This document shows, piece by piece, positions 1 to 11,910 of a stretch of DNA of 64,000 nt. The stretch is from contig NZ_KQ089822.1 of assembly GCF_001037495.1 (NCBI RefSeq), positions 1,674,001-1,738,000 of the forward strand, in the 5' to 3' direction. The position numbers were made by a program, and so were the translations under genes. This stretch comes from Citrobacter sp. MGH106 (GTDB lineage Bacteria > Pseudomonadota > Gammaproteobacteria > Enterobacterales > Enterobacteriaceae). The first letter of the stretch is position 1. Every line of letters begins with the position of its first letter. A model generated the notes under the pieces. The model was not told where the DNA came from. It made no database searches and saw only the letters and a program-made list of their open reading frames with translations.

Positions 1-2019
1 TTTTATCAGACCTTTTTTGATGAAGCTGACGAACTGTTGGCCGACATGGAGCAGCACCTGCTTGATTTGGTTCCTGAAGCCCCGGATTCCGAACAACTGA
101 ATGCCATTTTTCGTGCAGCGCACTCGATTAAAGGCGGCGCGGGCACCTTCGGCTTTACTATTTTGCAGGAAACGACCCATTTAATGGAAAACCTGCTGGA
201 TGAAGCGCGGCGTGGCGAGATGCAGCTCAATGCCGACATTATCAACCTGTTTTTGGAAACGAAAGATATTATGCAGGAACAGCTCGACGCCTATAAAAAC
301 TCAGAGGAGCCGGATGCCGCCAGCTTTGAGTACATTTGTAATGCGTTACGACAGTTAGCGCTCGAAGCCAAAGGCGAAACCGCACCGGCGGTCGTCAACT
401 CCGCCAAACTGAGCGTTGTTGACAGTGCGGCGATGCAGGAAGAGGCGATGGCACCAGACGCCCCGACAGCAGGTGAAGAGGTCAAAAAACGTATTGTTCT
501 CTCGCGTCTGAAAACCAGTGAAGTAGATTTACTGGAAGAGGAACTGGGGAATCTGGCGACCTTGACGGATGTGGTAAAGGGAAGCGATTCGCTGTCGGCA
601 ACGCTCGATGGTGACCTCGCAGAAGATGACATTATCGCCGTGCTCTGCTTCGTGATCGAAGCCGATCAGATTGAATTTGAAACCGTCACTTCAGCACCTG
701 CTGAAGCGGAAGTTGCAGCGGTTGCCGTCGTCGACGAGCCGCAGCCGGTTGCCCCGGTGCCAGCGGTTAAAGTGGCCGCCAGTGAACCGCAACATGGACG
801 TGCGGAACGTGAAAAACCTGCTCGTGCGAGTGAGTCAACCAGCATTCGCGTAGCGGTAGAGAAAGTCGATCAGTTGATTAACCTGGTCGGTGAATTGGTG
901 ATTACGCAGTCGATGCTGGCCCAACGTTCTAACGAATTGGATCCGGTAAATCACGGCGATCTCATCACCAGCATGGGTCAGTTACAACGTAACGCCCGCG
1001 ATTTGCAAGAATCGGTGATGTCGATTCGTATGATGCCTATGGAGTACGTCTTCAGCCGTTTCCCTCGTCTGGTTCGCGATCTGGCGGGCAAACTGGGTAA
1101 ACAGGTCGAGCTGACGCAGATTGGTAGCTCTACTGAACTCGACAAGAGTCTGATTGAGCGCATTATCGATCCGCTGACGCACCTGGTGCGTAACAGCCTT
1201 GATCACGGTATTGAACTGCCGGAAAAACGCCTCGAGTCCGGGAAAAGTCCGATCGGTAATTTGACGCTTTCTGCTGAACACCAGGGCGGGAATATCTGTA
1301 TCGAAGTTACCGACGACGGCGCAGGCTTGAACCGTGAGCGTATCCTGGCGAAAGCTATCTCCCAGGGGATGCCAATCCACGACAACATGAGCGATGACGA
1401 AGTCGGCATGCTGATCTTCGCGCCTGGTTTCTCGACCGCCGAACAGGTAACGGATGTTTCCGGCCGTGGTGTCGGTATGGATGTGGTGAAGCGTAATATC
1501 CAGGAGATGGGAGGACATGTTGAGATCCAGTCAAAACAAGGCCAAGGTACGACTATCAGGATTTTGCTGCCGCTAACGCTGGCTATCCTTGATGGCATGT
1601 CCGTCCGCGTGGCGGATGAGGTGTTTATTCTGCCGCTGAATGCCGTCATGGAATCACTGCAACCCCGCGAAGAAGATCTCCATCCGCTGGCCGGGGGAGA
1701 ACGTGTTCTGGAAGTGCGCGGCGAATATCTACCGCTGGTTGAGTTGTGGAAAGTCTTTGAAGTCGAAGCTGCAAAAACCGAAGCGACTCAGGGCATCGTG
1801 GTGATTTTGCAAAGCGCGGGGCGTCGATACGCGCTGTTGGTTGATCAGTTAATTGGTCAACACCAGGTGGTGGTAAAAAACCTGGAAAGCAACTACCGCA
1901 AAGTGCCTGGCATCTCTGCTGCAACGATCCTCGGCGACGGTAGCGTCGCGCTGATTGTCGATGTTTCTGCATTGCAGGGGTTAAACCGCGAACAACGTGT
2001 GGCGATCACAGCCGCCTGA
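1..2019 (+). CDS. cheA: Chemotaxis sensor kinase CheA, 5' end outside the window
   Basis: CheA is the cytoplasmic histidine kinase of the chemoreceptor array and passes phosphate to CheY and CheB. The window opens in frame at residue Phe8 by comparison with E. coli CheA, so about seven codons are missing. The P1 domain carries the phospho-accepting His48 in the AAHSIKGG motif. The P2 domain and a long Ala/Pro/Val-rich linker (about residues 230-275) follow, then the dimerisation helices ([10 protein letters not shown]), the ATP-binding domain with N box ([12 protein letters not shown]), G1 (DDGAG) and G2 (GRGVGMDVV) motifs, and a C-terminal CheW-like P5 domain. The complete protein would be about 679 residues, longer than the 654 of E. 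coli mainly in the linker. cheW follows 21 bases downstream. Confidence 0.97.
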   Translation, partial: FYQTFFDEADELLADMEQHLLDLVPEAPDSEQLNAIFRAAHSIKGGAGTFGFTILQETTHLMENLLDEARRGEMQLNADIINLFLETKDIMQEQLDAYKNSEEPDAASFEYICNALRQLALEAKGETAPAVVNSAKLSVVDSAAMQEEAMAPDAPTAGEEVKKRIVLSRLKTSEVDLLEEELGNLATLTDVVKGSDSLSATLDGDLAEDDIIAVLCFVIEADQIEFETVTSAPAEAEVAAVAVVDEPQPVAPVPAVKVAASEPQHGRAEREKPARASESTSIRVAVEKVDQLINLVGELVITQSMLAQRSNELDPVNHGDLITSMGQLQRNARDLQESVMSIRMMPMEYVFSRFPRLVRDLAGKLGKQVELTQIGSSTELDKSLIERIIDPLTHLVRNSLDHGIELPEKRLESGKSPIGNLTLSAEHQGGNICIEVTDDGAGLNRERILAKAISQGMPIHDNMSDDEVGMLIFAPGFSTAEQVTDVSGRGVGMDVVKRNIQEMGGHVEIQSKQGQGTTIRILLPLTLAILDGMSVRVADEVFILPLNAVMESLQPREEDLHPLAGGERVLEVRGEYLPLVELWKVFEVEAAKTEATQGIVVILQSAGRRYALLVDQLIGQHQVVVKNLESNYRKVPGISAATILGDGSVALIVDVSALQGLNREQRVAITAA

Positions 2020-2040
2020 TTGAGTAAGAAAGGGAATAAT

Positions 2041-2544
2041 ATGACCGGTATGAGTAATGTAACTAAACTGGCCGGCGAACCGTCAGGTCAGGAATTCCTC
2101 GTGTTCACGCTGGGGGATGAAGAGTACGGTATCGATATCCTGAAAGTGCAGGAAATTCGTGGCTACGATCAGGTCACGCGTATCGCCAATACACCTTCTT
2201 TTATTAAAGGGGTCACTAACCTGCGCGGTGTGATTGTGCCGATCGTTGACCTGCGTGTGAAGTTCAGCCAGAGCGATGTTGATTACAACGAGAACACCGT
2301 AGTGATTGTACTGAATCTGGGACAACGTGTGGTGGGTATTGTGGTTGATGGTGTTTCTGATGTGTTGTCGCTGACTACAGATCAAATCCGTCCTGCGCCG
2401 GAATTTGCGGTCACGCTGTCAACGGAATACCTGACCGGACTGGGCGCGCTGGGCGATCGGATGCTGATTCTGGTAAATATTGAGAAGTTGCTTAACAGCG
2501 AAGAGATGGCGTTGTTGGATATTGCGGCTAATCACGTGGCATAA
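2041..2544 (+). CDS. cheW: Chemotaxis coupling protein CheW
   Basis: CheW is the small scaffold that links chemoreceptors to CheA in the signalling array. The 167-residue product is nearly identical to E. coli CheW over its full length. The ATG at 2041 ([10 protein letters not shown]) is chosen because it matches the family start and follows an AAGGGA-type ribosome site; an upstream in-frame TTG at 2020 is not needed. It is cotranscribed with cheA and ends just before a strong terminator, which marks the end of the motA-motB-cheA-cheW type operon. Confidence 0.97.
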   Translation: MTGMSNVTKLAGEPSGQEFLVFTLGDEEYGIDILKVQEIRGYDQVTRIANTPSFIKGVTNLRGVIVPIVDLRVKFSQSDVDYNENTVVIVLNLGQRVVGIVVDGVSDVLSLTTDQIRPAPEFAVTLSTEYLTGLGALGDRMLILVNIEKLLNSEEMALLDIAANHVA

Positions 2545-2577
2545 ATAAAGCCGGAACACAGTGGCATATTTCAAAGG

Positions 2578-2610
2578 GCCGGGTAAGCGTTAGCGATACC
2601 CGGCTTTTTT
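2578..2610 (+). terminator. Rho-independent terminator after cheW
   Basis: GCCGGGTA (2578-2585) pairs with TACCCGGC (2597-2604) across an 11-base loop and six T residues follow. It ends the cheAW transcript. It lies only a few bases from the end of the convergent symporter gene and may also limit read-through in that direction. Confidence 0.85.
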
Positions 2611-2615
2611 ACTCC

Positions 2616-3875
2616 TTACACTTTCTGCTCAACCAGTTCGGGTTCTTCCTGTAGTAAACCTTCATCCTTCGCCAGCATTGCCGTAGCGATCCCGTTGCCT
2701 AAAACGTTAATCGCCGAACGTCCCATATCGAGGAAGTGGTCAATACCCATCAGTAACAGGATCCCTGCAACCGGAATATTGAAGTTCGGAATGGTCGCAG
2801 CCAGTACCACCAGCGCTGAGCGTGGCACACCTGCAATCCCTTTTGAAGCCAACATCAGCGTTAGCATCAGTACGGTAATTTCCGCGAATGAGAGGTGGAT
2901 GTTATAGGCCTGAGCGATAAACATTGAGGCAAATGAGCAATACACCATCGAGCCGACCAGGTTAAACGAATAGCCGATGGGTAGCACAAACGACACAATA
3001 TTGCGGGAGCAGCCAAACGTCGTTAACTGTTCCAGTGTTTTCGGATAGGCTGCCTCTGAGCTGCTGGTAGTGAAGGCGACCAACACCGGATCTTTCAGCA
3101 TGCTGACCAGCCGGAACACCTCTTTCTTCAGCACGATGTAACCTACAGCCAGCAATACCAGACAGGTCAGCAGGATGGCGACGTAATAGCCGCCAATAAA
3201 TGAGGCGTAGTTGAGCAGAATACCCAATCCCTGCGTGGCAATGACGGAAGAGATAGCGGCGAAGATAGCCAGCGGCGCGACGTACATAACATAACCCGTC
3301 ACCTTCAACATAATGTGGGAAACCACGTCCAGCGCAGCGACCAGCGGCGCGTTAAATTTCTCACCCAGCGATGCCCCACCGATACCGAAGAACATTGAGA
3401 ACACGACGATTTGCAGGATCTCATTGTTTGCCATGGCGTCGGCAATGCTGGTTGGGATGGTATGAGACAGAAAACCTTTCAGGCTCATACCACCGACGGC
3501 CAGACCGGTATCCGTTGCTTCCAGCGGAATCGCCAGGTTCAGCCCGCTTCCCGGTTGCTCAAGGGAGACAACGAAAAGGCCTACCAGAATAGACAGTACA
3601 GAGGAACTGATAAACCAGATCATCGCTTTACCGCCAACGCGCCCGATAGTCGACGTTTCTCCCAGGCGCATGATACCGACAGTCAGCGTGCTAAAGACTA
3701 AAGGTGCGATGACCATTTTAATCAGCCGCAAGAAGATGTCGGTAAGCAGTGTAATATTATCAGCCCAGGTGGTAACGACACCTGGGGAGGCATAGGAGTG
3801 GATCACCGCGCCCGACAGGATCCCCGCCAGCATGAAGATCACGATAAACAACGTGAGTTTGTTTGCACTTGCCAC
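2616..3875 (-). CDS. Dicarboxylate/amino-acid:cation symporter (DAACS family)
   Basis: A 419-residue inner-membrane transporter of the GltP/DctA/GltPh family. It has the serine-rich hairpin motif TTSSSEAAYP (269-278), the second re-entrant loop (SKGIAGVPRSA) and the last helix GIDHFLDMGRSAINVLGN (377-394). Asp383 and Arg386 align with GltPh Asp394 and Arg397, the pair that binds the amino group and side-chain carboxylate of aspartate, so an acidic amino acid is more likely than a plain dicarboxylate (DctA has Ser at the Asp position). The TM7 motif normally written N-(M/L)-D-G-T reads NLVGS here (305-309), so the cation-binding Asp is replaced by Val307. E. coli and Salmonella have no gene at this point between cheW and tar. 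The substrate remains inferred. Confidence 0.88.
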   Translation of the reverse strand: MASANKLTLFIVIFMLAGILSGAVIHSYASPGVVTTWADNITLLTDIFLRLIKMVIAPLVFSTLTVGIMRLGETSTIGRVGGKAMIWFISSSVLSILVGLFVVSLEQPGSGLNLAIPLEATDTGLAVGGMSLKGFLSHTIPTSIADAMANNEILQIVVFSMFFGIGGASLGEKFNAPLVAALDVVSHIMLKVTGYVMYVAPLAIFAAISSVIATQGLGILLNYASFIGGYYVAILLTCLVLLAVGYIVLKKEVFRLVSMLKDPVLVAFTTSSSEAAYPKTLEQLTTFGCSRNIVSFVLPIGYSFNLVGSMVYCSFASMFIAQAYNIHLSFAEITVLMLTLMLASKGIAGVPRSALVVLAATIPNFNIPVAGILLLMGIDHFLDMGRSAINVLGNGIATAMLAKDEGLLQEEPELVEQKV

Positions 3876-4038
3876 TAAAAAGCCCTCTCAGGATTTAACA
3901 TTTATTGATCGGTTACTCATTTTTTATACTTATTAAGTGGTAACGAAATATTCATCATATAAATTGAATTAAAGCGTACTCGGATACAACTTTTTTTAAT
4001 TTTTTATCCATTTTGTTGTGGTATTTGAGGCGTGATTA

Positions 4039-4054
4039 TGTGATCGGAATCACA
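4039..4054. promoter_or_regulatory. CRP-cAMP binding site
   Basis: The sequence TGTGA-TCGGAA-TCACA matches the CRP consensus TGTGA-N6-TCACA perfectly. It lies in the 404-base region between the divergent symporter and tar genes, 164 bases upstream of the symporter start and 168 bases upstream of the tar sigma-28 promoter. Its position best suits catabolite control of the symporter. The rest of this intergenic region is AT-rich and I see no gene in it. Confidence 0.75.
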
Positions 4055-4221
4055 TAGTGGCATTCAGTGATGGTCAGTTAGTCGTCGTAATAACCGTTTT
4101 CTCGTGTTATACACATGATAATTATGGTGTTTATTTGTTGGCGATTTGTGGCGTCAGCACGTTAATGTATTCACATCAGCCTCAGCCGTTCATTTCCCCC
4201 AGGTTTTCCTTTTCGCAAACG

Positions 4222-4248
4222 TAAAGTTATCTCAGTGAGTGCCGATAA
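4222..4248 (+). promoter_or_regulatory. Sigma-28 (FliA) promoter of tar-tap-cheRBYZ
   Basis: TAAAGTTA (4222-4229), an 11-base spacer, and GCCGATAA (4241-4248) match the flagellar class 3 consensus TAAAGTTT-N11-GCCGATAA at all but one position. It lies 31 bases upstream of the tar start and shows that the ATG at 4235, inside the promoter, is not the tar start. Confidence 0.93.
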
Positions 4249-4279
4249 CGTTGATAACTCGTTTTCAGGAAGGTGCCTT

Positions 4280-5941
4280 ATGTTTAACCGTATCCGCGTT
4301 GTAACAATGCTGATGATGGTGCTGGGGGTTTTCGCACTGCTACAGCTTGTTTCCGGTGGTCTGTTGTTCTCGTCATTGCAACAGAACCAGCAAAGTTTTG
4401 TTATTTCAAACGATCTTCGACAGCAGCAAAGTGAACTCACCTCAACATGGGACTTAATGCTGCAAACGCGCATTAACCTGAGCCGTTCATCGGCGCGCAT
4501 GATGATGGACGCATCTAATCAGCAGAGCAGCGCGAAAAACGATCTGCTGAAGAATGCGAAAGGCACATTGGCGCAAGCAGAAGCGCATTACGCAAACTTT
4601 AAAAACATCACACCTTTGCCTGATATGGCAGAAGCCAGCGGCAACGTTGATGAGAAATATCAGCAGTATCATGCGGCGTTAGCGGAGCTGGTTCAGTTCC
4701 TGGAAAGCGGCAATATGGATGCATATTTCGCTCAGCCTACTCAGGGGATGCAAAACGCCCTCGGTGAAGCGTTAGGAAAATATGCCAGCGTTAGCGAAAA
4801 ACTCTACCTGCATGCTTTTGATGAAAGTGCACGGGATTACCACTTTGCCCAGTGGCAGCTCGGTATTCTGGCCGTGGTACTGGTGCTGATTCTGGTGGTG
4901 GTCTGGTACGGCATACGTCATACCTTGCTCAACCCGTTGTCCCGCGTTATTGCCCATATTCGTGAGATTGCCAGCGGTAATTTAACAACATCGCTGACCG
5001 TCAGCGGGCGTAATGAAATCGGCGAACTGGCAAGCACTGTCGATCATATGCAGCGTTCGCTGATTGAAACGGTAACGCTGGTGCGTGAAGGATCCGATGC
5101 GATTTATTCCGGCACCAGTGAAATTGCCAGTGGCAACACTGACCTTTCATCCCGTACTGAGCAGCAGGCTTCTGCGCTGGAAGAAACCGCAGCCAGCATG
5201 GAGCAGCTTACGGCAACTGTTAAGCAAAACGCGGATAACGCGCGTCAGGCATCTCAACTGGCGAAAAGCGCCTCCGATACGGCCCAACATGGCGGCAAAG
5301 TGGTTGATGGTGTGGTTAACACCATGCACGAAATAGCCGACAGTTCGAAGAAAATTGCCGACATCATCAGCGTCATTGACGGTATCGCATTCCAGACCAA
5401 CATTCTTGCGTTGAACGCAGCGGTAGAAGCCGCCCGTGCAGGTGAGCAGGGCCGTGGTTTTGCGGTGGTGGCGGGAGAAGTGCGTAACCTGGCGAGCCGT
5501 AGCGCGCAGGCGGCGAAAGAGATTAAAGCCTTAATTGAAGATTCTGTCTCGCGGGTCGATACCGGTTCTGTTCTGGTAGAAAGCGCCGGAGAAACCATGA
5601 ATGACATCGTCAATGCAGTGACGCGCGTCACTGACATTATGGGTGAAATTGCTTCGGCTTCTGATGAACAAAGTCGCGGGATAGACCAGGTTGCGCTTGC
5701 CGTATCTGAGATGGACCGCGTGACGCAACAGAACGCCTCGCTGGTACAGGAGTCCGCCGCCGCTGCAGCAGCACTGGAAGAACAGGCCAGTCGCTTAACC
5801 CAGTCCGTATCAACCTTCCGCCTGGCATCACGTCCAGTGTCGGCTAAATTGCGTGATACCCGGCCTTCTGCAACAACGGCTCCGGCGTCGCATCCGCGAC
5901 AGACGGCTACCGAACAAGACACTAATTGGGAAACATTTTGA
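4280..5941 (+). CDS. tar: Methyl-accepting chemotaxis protein II, aspartate receptor Tar
   Basis: Tar is the inner-membrane chemoreceptor for aspartate and, through maltose-binding protein in E. coli, maltose. With the start at 4280 ([11 protein letters not shown]) the product is 553 residues, exactly the E. coli length. Aspartate contacts Arg64, Arg69, Arg73 and Thr154 are all present. Two membrane helices flank the periplasmic domain (about 7-30 and 190-212), then come the HAMP domain, methylation helices and the invariant signalling tip ([23 protein letters not shown] region). The C-terminal NWETF pentapeptide that docks CheR and CheB is intact, so this is a high-abundance receptor. The start follows AGGAAGG. 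Confidence 0.97.
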   Translation: MFNRIRVVTMLMMVLGVFALLQLVSGGLLFSSLQQNQQSFVISNDLRQQQSELTSTWDLMLQTRINLSRSSARMMMDASNQQSSAKNDLLKNAKGTLAQAEAHYANFKNITPLPDMAEASGNVDEKYQQYHAALAELVQFLESGNMDAYFAQPTQGMQNALGEALGKYASVSEKLYLHAFDESARDYHFAQWQLGILAVVLVLILVVVWYGIRHTLLNPLSRVIAHIREIASGNLTTSLTVSGRNEIGELASTVDHMQRSLIETVTLVREGSDAIYSGTSEIASGNTDLSSRTEQQASALEETAASMEQLTATVKQNADNARQASQLAKSASDTAQHGGKVVDGVVNTMHEIADSSKKIADIISVIDGIAFQTNILALNAAVEAARAGEQGRGFAVVAGEVRNLASRSAQAAKEIKALIEDSVSRVDTGSVLVESAGETMNDIVNAVTRVTDIMGEIASASDEQSRGIDQVALAVSEMDRVTQQNASLVQESAAAAAALEEQASRLTQSVSTFRLASRPVSAKLRDTRPSATTAPASHPRQTATEQDTNWETF

Positions 5942-5984
5942 CTGATAGTTGAACCGCGGCCCGCGCCGCCTGATGGGAGCGTTG

Positions 5985-7586
5985 ATGTTTAATCGTATTC
6001 GAATTTCGACCACGCTGTTTTTGATTTTAATCCTCTGCGGTGTTTTGCAGATTGGCAGTAATGGCTTGTCTTTCTGGGCATTTCGGGACGGTTTTCAGAG
6101 TCTCAATCAGGTCGAACAGAGTAATCAGCAACGCGCTGCGTTGGCGCAAACCCGCGCTGTGTTATTACAGGCCAGTACAGCGTTAAACAAGGCCGGGACG
6201 CTGACTGCTCTTAGCTATCCGCCAGAGGAGATTAAAGCGCTGATGATCCTTGCGCGAGATAGCCTGGCGCAGTCTGGATTGCTGTTTAAACGTTTTATGG
6301 CGACGACTCAGAATGCGGGAGAAGGGAACGCGCTACAAAACGCGACGGAGAAAAGTTTCATCCAGTGGCATAGCGATCTGGAGCATCAGGCGACCTGGCT
6401 TGAAAGTAATCAGTTGTCAGATTTTTTGACTGCGCCAGTGCAGGCGTCTCAGGACGATTTTGATAAGAACGTTAACGCATGGCAGAGCAACATTGACCGT
6501 GTTTTGCAGACGGCAGGGGAACATAGCCAGCGTAATTACCATATGTCGGCGGTGATTTTCGCCAGCATGCTGGTGCTGGCAGTACTGTTAACAACCGCGG
6601 GATTGTTCTGGTCACGCAAAATGATTGTGCAGCCGCTGGCTATTATTGGTAGTCATTTCGACAGCATCGCGGCGGGGAACCTCGCACGACCGGTTGCGGT
6701 GTATGGCCGTAATGAAATATCAGCTATTTTTGCCAGCCTGAAGTCGATGCAACAGGCGCTGCGCACAACGGTGAATGATGTTCGCCAGGGCAGTTCCGCG
6801 ATGCATACCGGGATCTCGGAGATAGCGATGGGCAATAACGATTTGTCTTCGCGTACCGAGCAGCAGGCTGCATCGCTGGCTCAAACAGCAGCCAGTATGG
6901 AACAGCTTACCGCCACCGTTGGACAGAATGCCGATAATGCGCGCCAGGCATCCGGAATAGCGAAAAGTGCCGCAGACACTGCGCACAAAGGTGGTGAACA
7001 GACGGCTAAAGTCGCCAGTACGATGCATGAGATTACAGCCAGTTCGCAAAAGATAGGCGACATTATCGGCGTGATTGACAGCATTGCTTTTCAGACCAAC
7101 ATTCTGGCACTCAACGCCGCAGTAGAAGCCGCCCGTGCAGGTGAACAGGGGCGTGGCTTTGCCGTGGTGGCTGGGGAAGTTCGTAATCTGGCCAGCCGCA
7201 GCGCGCAGGCTGCGAAAGAAATCAAAGGACTGATTGAGGAGTCCGTCACCCGTGTGCATCAGGGATCGCAACTGGTGGATATGGCGGCGCGCACTATGAC
7301 AGAGATTGTCAGCTCGGTTACCCGGGTTAACGACATTATGGGGGAGATTGCCTCGGCCTCCGATGAACAACGTAGAGGAATTGAGCAGGTGGCGCAGGCC
7401 GTCAGCCAAATGGACTCGGTGACGCAGCAAAACGCCGGACTGGTCGAAGAGGCAGCCGCTGCTACCGGGCAACTGGCCGATCAGGCCGATCATCTCTCAG
7501 CTTGCGTCGCGTTTTTTAAGCTTGAAGAGCAAACCGTAGTACAACGAGAACTGGCGCAGCCAAAGGTTGTACCTGTTGTATCCTGA
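5985..7586 (+). CDS. tap: Methyl-accepting chemotaxis protein IV, peptide receptor Tap
   Basis: Tap senses dipeptides through the dipeptide-binding protein DppA and pyrimidines in E. coli. The ATG at 5985 ([11 protein letters not shown]), preceded by GGGAG, gives 533 residues, the E. coli length, with close identity throughout. It has a periplasmic four-helix sensor, a second membrane helix near 190-210, HAMP, methylation helices and the conserved tip. There is no NWETF tail, as is normal for this low-abundance receptor, so its adaptation depends on enzymes bound to Tar or similar receptors. Its presence argues against Salmonella, which lacks tap. Confidence 0.96.
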   Translation: MFNRIRISTTLFLILILCGVLQIGSNGLSFWAFRDGFQSLNQVEQSNQQRAALAQTRAVLLQASTALNKAGTLTALSYPPEEIKALMILARDSLAQSGLLFKRFMATTQNAGEGNALQNATEKSFIQWHSDLEHQATWLESNQLSDFLTAPVQASQDDFDKNVNAWQSNIDRVLQTAGEHSQRNYHMSAVIFASMLVLAVLLTTAGLFWSRKMIVQPLAIIGSHFDSIAAGNLARPVAVYGRNEISAIFASLKSMQQALRTTVNDVRQGSSAMHTGISEIAMGNNDLSSRTEQQAASLAQTAASMEQLTATVGQNADNARQASGIAKSAADTAHKGGEQTAKVASTMHEITASSQKIGDIIGVIDSIAFQTNILALNAAVEAARAGEQGRGFAVVAGEVRNLASRSAQAAKEIKGLIEESVTRVHQGSQLVDMAARTMTEIVSSVTRVNDIMGEIASASDEQRRGIEQVAQAVSQMDSVTQQNAGLVEEAAAATGQLADQADHLSACVAFFKLEEQTVVQRELAQPKVVPVVS

Positions 7587-7605
7587 ATGTGATTGAGAAG
7601 GCGCT

Positions 7606-8468
7606 ATGACATCATCTCTGCCCTCCGGGCAAACGTCATTATTGTTACAGATGACACAGCGCCTCGCGCTGTCTGACGCGCATTTTCGTCGGATATGTCA
7701 ATTAATCTACCAGCGCGCGGGGATCGTGTTGGCCGACCACAAGCGGGACATGGTTTATAACCGCCTGGTTCGTCGGTTACGTACTCTGGAACTGGATGAT
7801 TTTGGTCGTTATCTCAGCATGCTGGAAGCTAACCAGAACAGTGCTGAGTGGCAGGCCTTTATTAACTCCCTGACCACCAATCTGACCGCTTTTTTTCGCG
7901 AAGGGCATCATTTTCCGGTGCTGTCTGATCACGCTCGTCGACGCAACGGTGAATACCGCGTCTGGAGCGCGGCGGCGTCTACAGGGGAAGAACCCTACAG
8001 TATTGCAATTACGCTGGCTGATACCTTAGGTATGGCGCCGGGGCGCTGGCGCGTTTTTGCCAGCGATATTGATACTGAAGTGCTGGAAAAGGCCAGAAAC
8101 GGAATTTATCGCCTTGATGAACTGAAAACCCTGTCGCCACAGCAGCTGCAGCGTTATTTCATGCGCGGTACCGGGCCACATGAAGGACTGGTCCGTGTAC
8201 GACAAGAACTGGCGAGTCATGTTGAGTTTTCCAGTGTGAATTTGTTGGATAAAAAATACAACGTGCCCGGTCCATTCGACGCCATATTTTGTCGTAACGT
8301 CATGATCTATTTTGATAAAACGACTCAACAGGACATTTTGCACCGTTTTGTTCCACTCCTTAAACCTGACGGACTGTTATTTGCCGGTCATTCAGAAAAC
8401 TTTAGCAACCTCGTGCGCGAGTTTAGCCTGCGCGGACAGACGGTGTATGCGCTAGGTAAGGATAAAGC

Positions 8469-8472
<4 letters not shown>
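7606..8472 (+). CDS. cheR: Chemotaxis protein methyltransferase CheR
   Basis: CheR transfers methyl groups from S-adenosylmethionine to glutamates of the receptors during adaptation. The 288-residue product has the N-terminal helical domain that recognises methylation helices and a Rossmann-type SAM domain with the [11 protein letters not shown] motif (about 124-134) and the catalytic-site CRNVMIYFD segment. It is two residues longer than E. coli CheR at the C-terminus. It overlaps cheB by four bases (ATGA), which suggests translational coupling of the methylation and demethylation enzymes. Confidence 0.97.
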
Positions 8473-9924
<1,452 letters not shown>

Positions 9925-9934
9925 GGGTGTGATG

Positions 9935-10579
9935 ATGATGCAACCACAAATTAAACCTGTTGATGAACATTCAGCAGGGGATATCATCGCGCGCATCGGT
10001 AGTTTAACCCGAATGCTGCGTGACAGCCTGCGTGAACTGGGGCTGGATCAGGCGATTGCAGAAGCGGCGGAAGCGATTCCCGATGCGCGCGATCGTCTGG
10101 ATTATGTTGTACAGATGACCGCGCAAGCGGCAGAGCGCGCACTGAACAGCGTGGAAGCCTCGCAGCCGCACCAGGATGCGATGGAAAAAGGGGCCAAAGC
10201 CCTGACCAAACGCTGGGATGAATGGTTCGAAAATCCTATTGAGCTGTCCGATGCCCGTGAACTGGTCACTGACACCCGACAGTTCCTGGGCGATGTCCCC
10301 GGTCATACCAGCTTTACCAACGCCCAATTGCTGGACATCATGATGGCGCAGGATTTCCAGGATCTGACCGGTCAGGTTATCAAGCGTATGATGGATGTTA
10401 TTCAGGAAATTGAGCGTCAACTGCTGATGGTGCTGCTGGAGAATATTCCGGAGCAGGGCGCTCGTCCAAAACGCGAAAACGAAAGCTTGCTCAACGGCCC
10501 ACAGGTTGATACTTCGAAAGCCGGCGTGGTGGCAAGCCAGGATCAGGTGGACGACCTGCTGGATAGTCTCGGATTCTGA
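9935..10579 (+). CDS. cheZ: CheY-P phosphatase CheZ
   Basis: CheZ dephosphorylates CheY-P and resets the motor. The start at 9935 (MMQPQIKP) matches E. coli CheZ and gives 214 residues; ATGs stand at 9932, 9935 and 9938, so the exact start is uncertain by one codon. The long helical hairpin contains the catalytic Gln in the [15 protein letters not shown] segment (about 147), and the C-terminal CheY-binding helix ends in DDLLDSLGF. It is the last gene of the tar operon and is followed by a BIME repeat. Confidence 0.97.
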   Translation: MMQPQIKPVDEHSAGDIIARIGSLTRMLRDSLRELGLDQAIAEAAEAIPDARDRLDYVVQMTAQAAERALNSVEASQPHQDAMEKGAKALTKRWDEWFENPIELSDARELVTDTRQFLGDVPGHTSFTNAQLLDIMMAQDFQDLTGQVIKRMMDVIQEIERQLLMVLLENIPEQGARPKRENESLLNGPQVDTSKAGVVASQDQVDDLLDSLGF

Positions 10580-10586
10580 TACGTAT

Positions 10587-10643
10587 TTGCCGGATGGAGA
10601 TGTCCGTGCATCTTATCCGGCCTACACTTGCATGTAGGCCGGA
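10587..10643. repeat. BIME/REP extragenic palindrome between cheZ and flhB
   Basis: Two inverted REP-like units occur: GCCGGATG pairs with CATCTTATCCGGC, and CCGGCCTAC pairs with GTAGGCCGG across an eight-base loop. This is the usual enterobacterial BIME form found at operon ends. It probably protects the cheZ 3' end or binds IHF or gyrase. Confidence 0.8.
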
Positions 10644-10758
10644 GCTGCTAATTGGCGTTAAAGCTATAAATCCCATCTTTTTTACCGCTTACTCTTCCCA
10701 TTGCTGGATTACTGTTCTGGCATCATTCTCGCCTATCTCTCGATCCAGGGTCTGATGC

Positions 10759-11910
10759 GTGGCAGAAGAAAGCGACGACGACAAAACAGAAGCCCCCACA
10801 CCCCACCGACTTGAAAAAGCGCGGGAAGAGGGGCAGATCCCCCGTTCCAAAGAGCTTACCTCACTGCTTATTTTGCTGGTGGGCGTGTGCATTATCTGGA
10901 TCGGTGGGGAGTCGCTTGCCCGTAAACTGGCCGGAATGTTGTCTGCCGGTCTGCGCTTTGATCACAGTATGGTCAATGACCCTAACTTGATCCTCAGCCA
11001 AATCATCCTGCTGATTAAAGATGCCATGGTTGCGCTGTTACCGCTGATTACCGGCGTGGTTCTGGTGGCTTTGATCTCTCCGGTGATGCTGGGAGGCTTG
11101 ATCTTCAGTGGTAAATCGCTGCAACCCAAATTCTCGAAGTTAAATCCGCTGCCGGGTATTAAGCGCATGTTTTCAGCGCAAACCGGGGCGGAGTTGTTAA
11201 AAGCGATATTGAAATCCACGCTGGTTGGCAGCGTAACCGGATTTTATCTCTGGCATAACTGGCCGGAGATGATGCGTCTGATGGCCGAGTCGCCGGTGAC
11301 GGCGATGGGTAATGCCCTGGATTTAGTCGGTATGTGCGCACTCCTGGTGGTGCTTGGGGTCATTCCGATGGTGGGGTTTGACGTCTTTTTCCAGATTTAT
11401 AGCCACATTAAAAAGCTGCGGATGTCACGCCAGGATATTCGCGATGAGTTTAAAGAAAGTGAAGGTGATCCGCATGTGAAGGGAAAAATTCGCCAAATGC
11501 AGCGTGCCGCAGCGCAGCGTCGCATGATGGCGGATGTGCCGAAAGCGGATGTTATCGTGACCAACCCCACGCACTACTCGGTCGCCTTGCAGTATGACGA
11601 AAATAAAATGAGTGCGCCAAGAGTCATTGCCAAAGGCGCAGGGCTGGTGGCCTTGCGTATTCGTGAAATTGGCGCTGAGCATCGTATTCCCACTTTAGAA
11701 GCACCGCCGCTGGCGCGTGCGCTATATCGCCATGCTGATATTGGTCAGCAAATACCTGGCCAATTGTATGCGGCCGTCGCAGAAGTACTGGCCTGGGTAT
11801 GGCAGCTAAAACGCTGGCGTCTGGCCGGCGGAACGCGTCCACCACAACCTGGAAATCTTCCAGTGCCAGAAGCACTGGATTTCATGAACGAGAAGAATAC
11901 TGATGGCTAA
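10759..11910 (+). CDS. flhB: Flagellar type III export switch protein FlhB
   Basis: FlhB is an inner-membrane component of the flagellar export gate and switches substrate class when the hook is complete. The 383-residue product starts at a GTG (MAEESDDDKTEAPT) and matches Salmonella FlhB in length and sequence. Four hydrophobic segments precede the cytoplasmic domain, which has the self-cleavage motif Asn-Pro-Thr-His near 269-272. The gene overlaps flhA by eight bases. The 180-base upstream region should hold the FlhDC class 2 promoter, but I cannot assign its boxes. Confidence 0.97.
   Translation: MAEESDDDKTEAPTPHRLEKAREEGQIPRSKELTSLLILLVGVCIIWIGGESLARKLAGMLSAGLRFDHSMVNDPNLILSQIILLIKDAMVALLPLITGVVLVALISPVMLGGLIFSGKSLQPKFSKLNPLPGIKRMFSAQTGAELLKAILKSTLVGSVTGFYLWHNWPEMMRLMAESPVTAMGNALDLVGMCALLVVLGVIPMVGFDVFFQIYSHIKKLRMSRQDIRDEFKESEGDPHVKGKIRQMQRAAAQRRMMADVPKADVIVTNPTHYSVALQYDENKMSAPRVIAKGAGLVALRIREIGAEHRIPTLEAPPLARALYRHADIGQQIPGQLYAAVAEVLAWVWQLKRWRLAGGTRPPQPGNLPVPEALDFMNEKNTDG

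Noticed and set aside
982-1518. A 178-codon reverse-strand open frame inside cheA
   Set aside because: Antisense shadow of the conserved kinase domain, with no ribosome site or recognisable domain.
4235-4279. A longer tar reading frame beginning at 4235
   Set aside because: This ATG lies between the -35 and -10 of the sigma-28 promoter; the start at 4280 gives the exact Tar length and follows a ribosome site.
5254-5922. A 222-codon reverse-strand open frame across tar
   Set aside because: It is the complement of highly conserved receptor coding sequence; composition is Ser/Ala-rich with no domain, and similar mirror frames occur in tap.
10580-10758. A defined FlhDC box or sigma-70 promoter upstream of flhB
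   Set aside because: The region must carry the class 2 promoter, but no convincing boxes could be placed beside the BIME.
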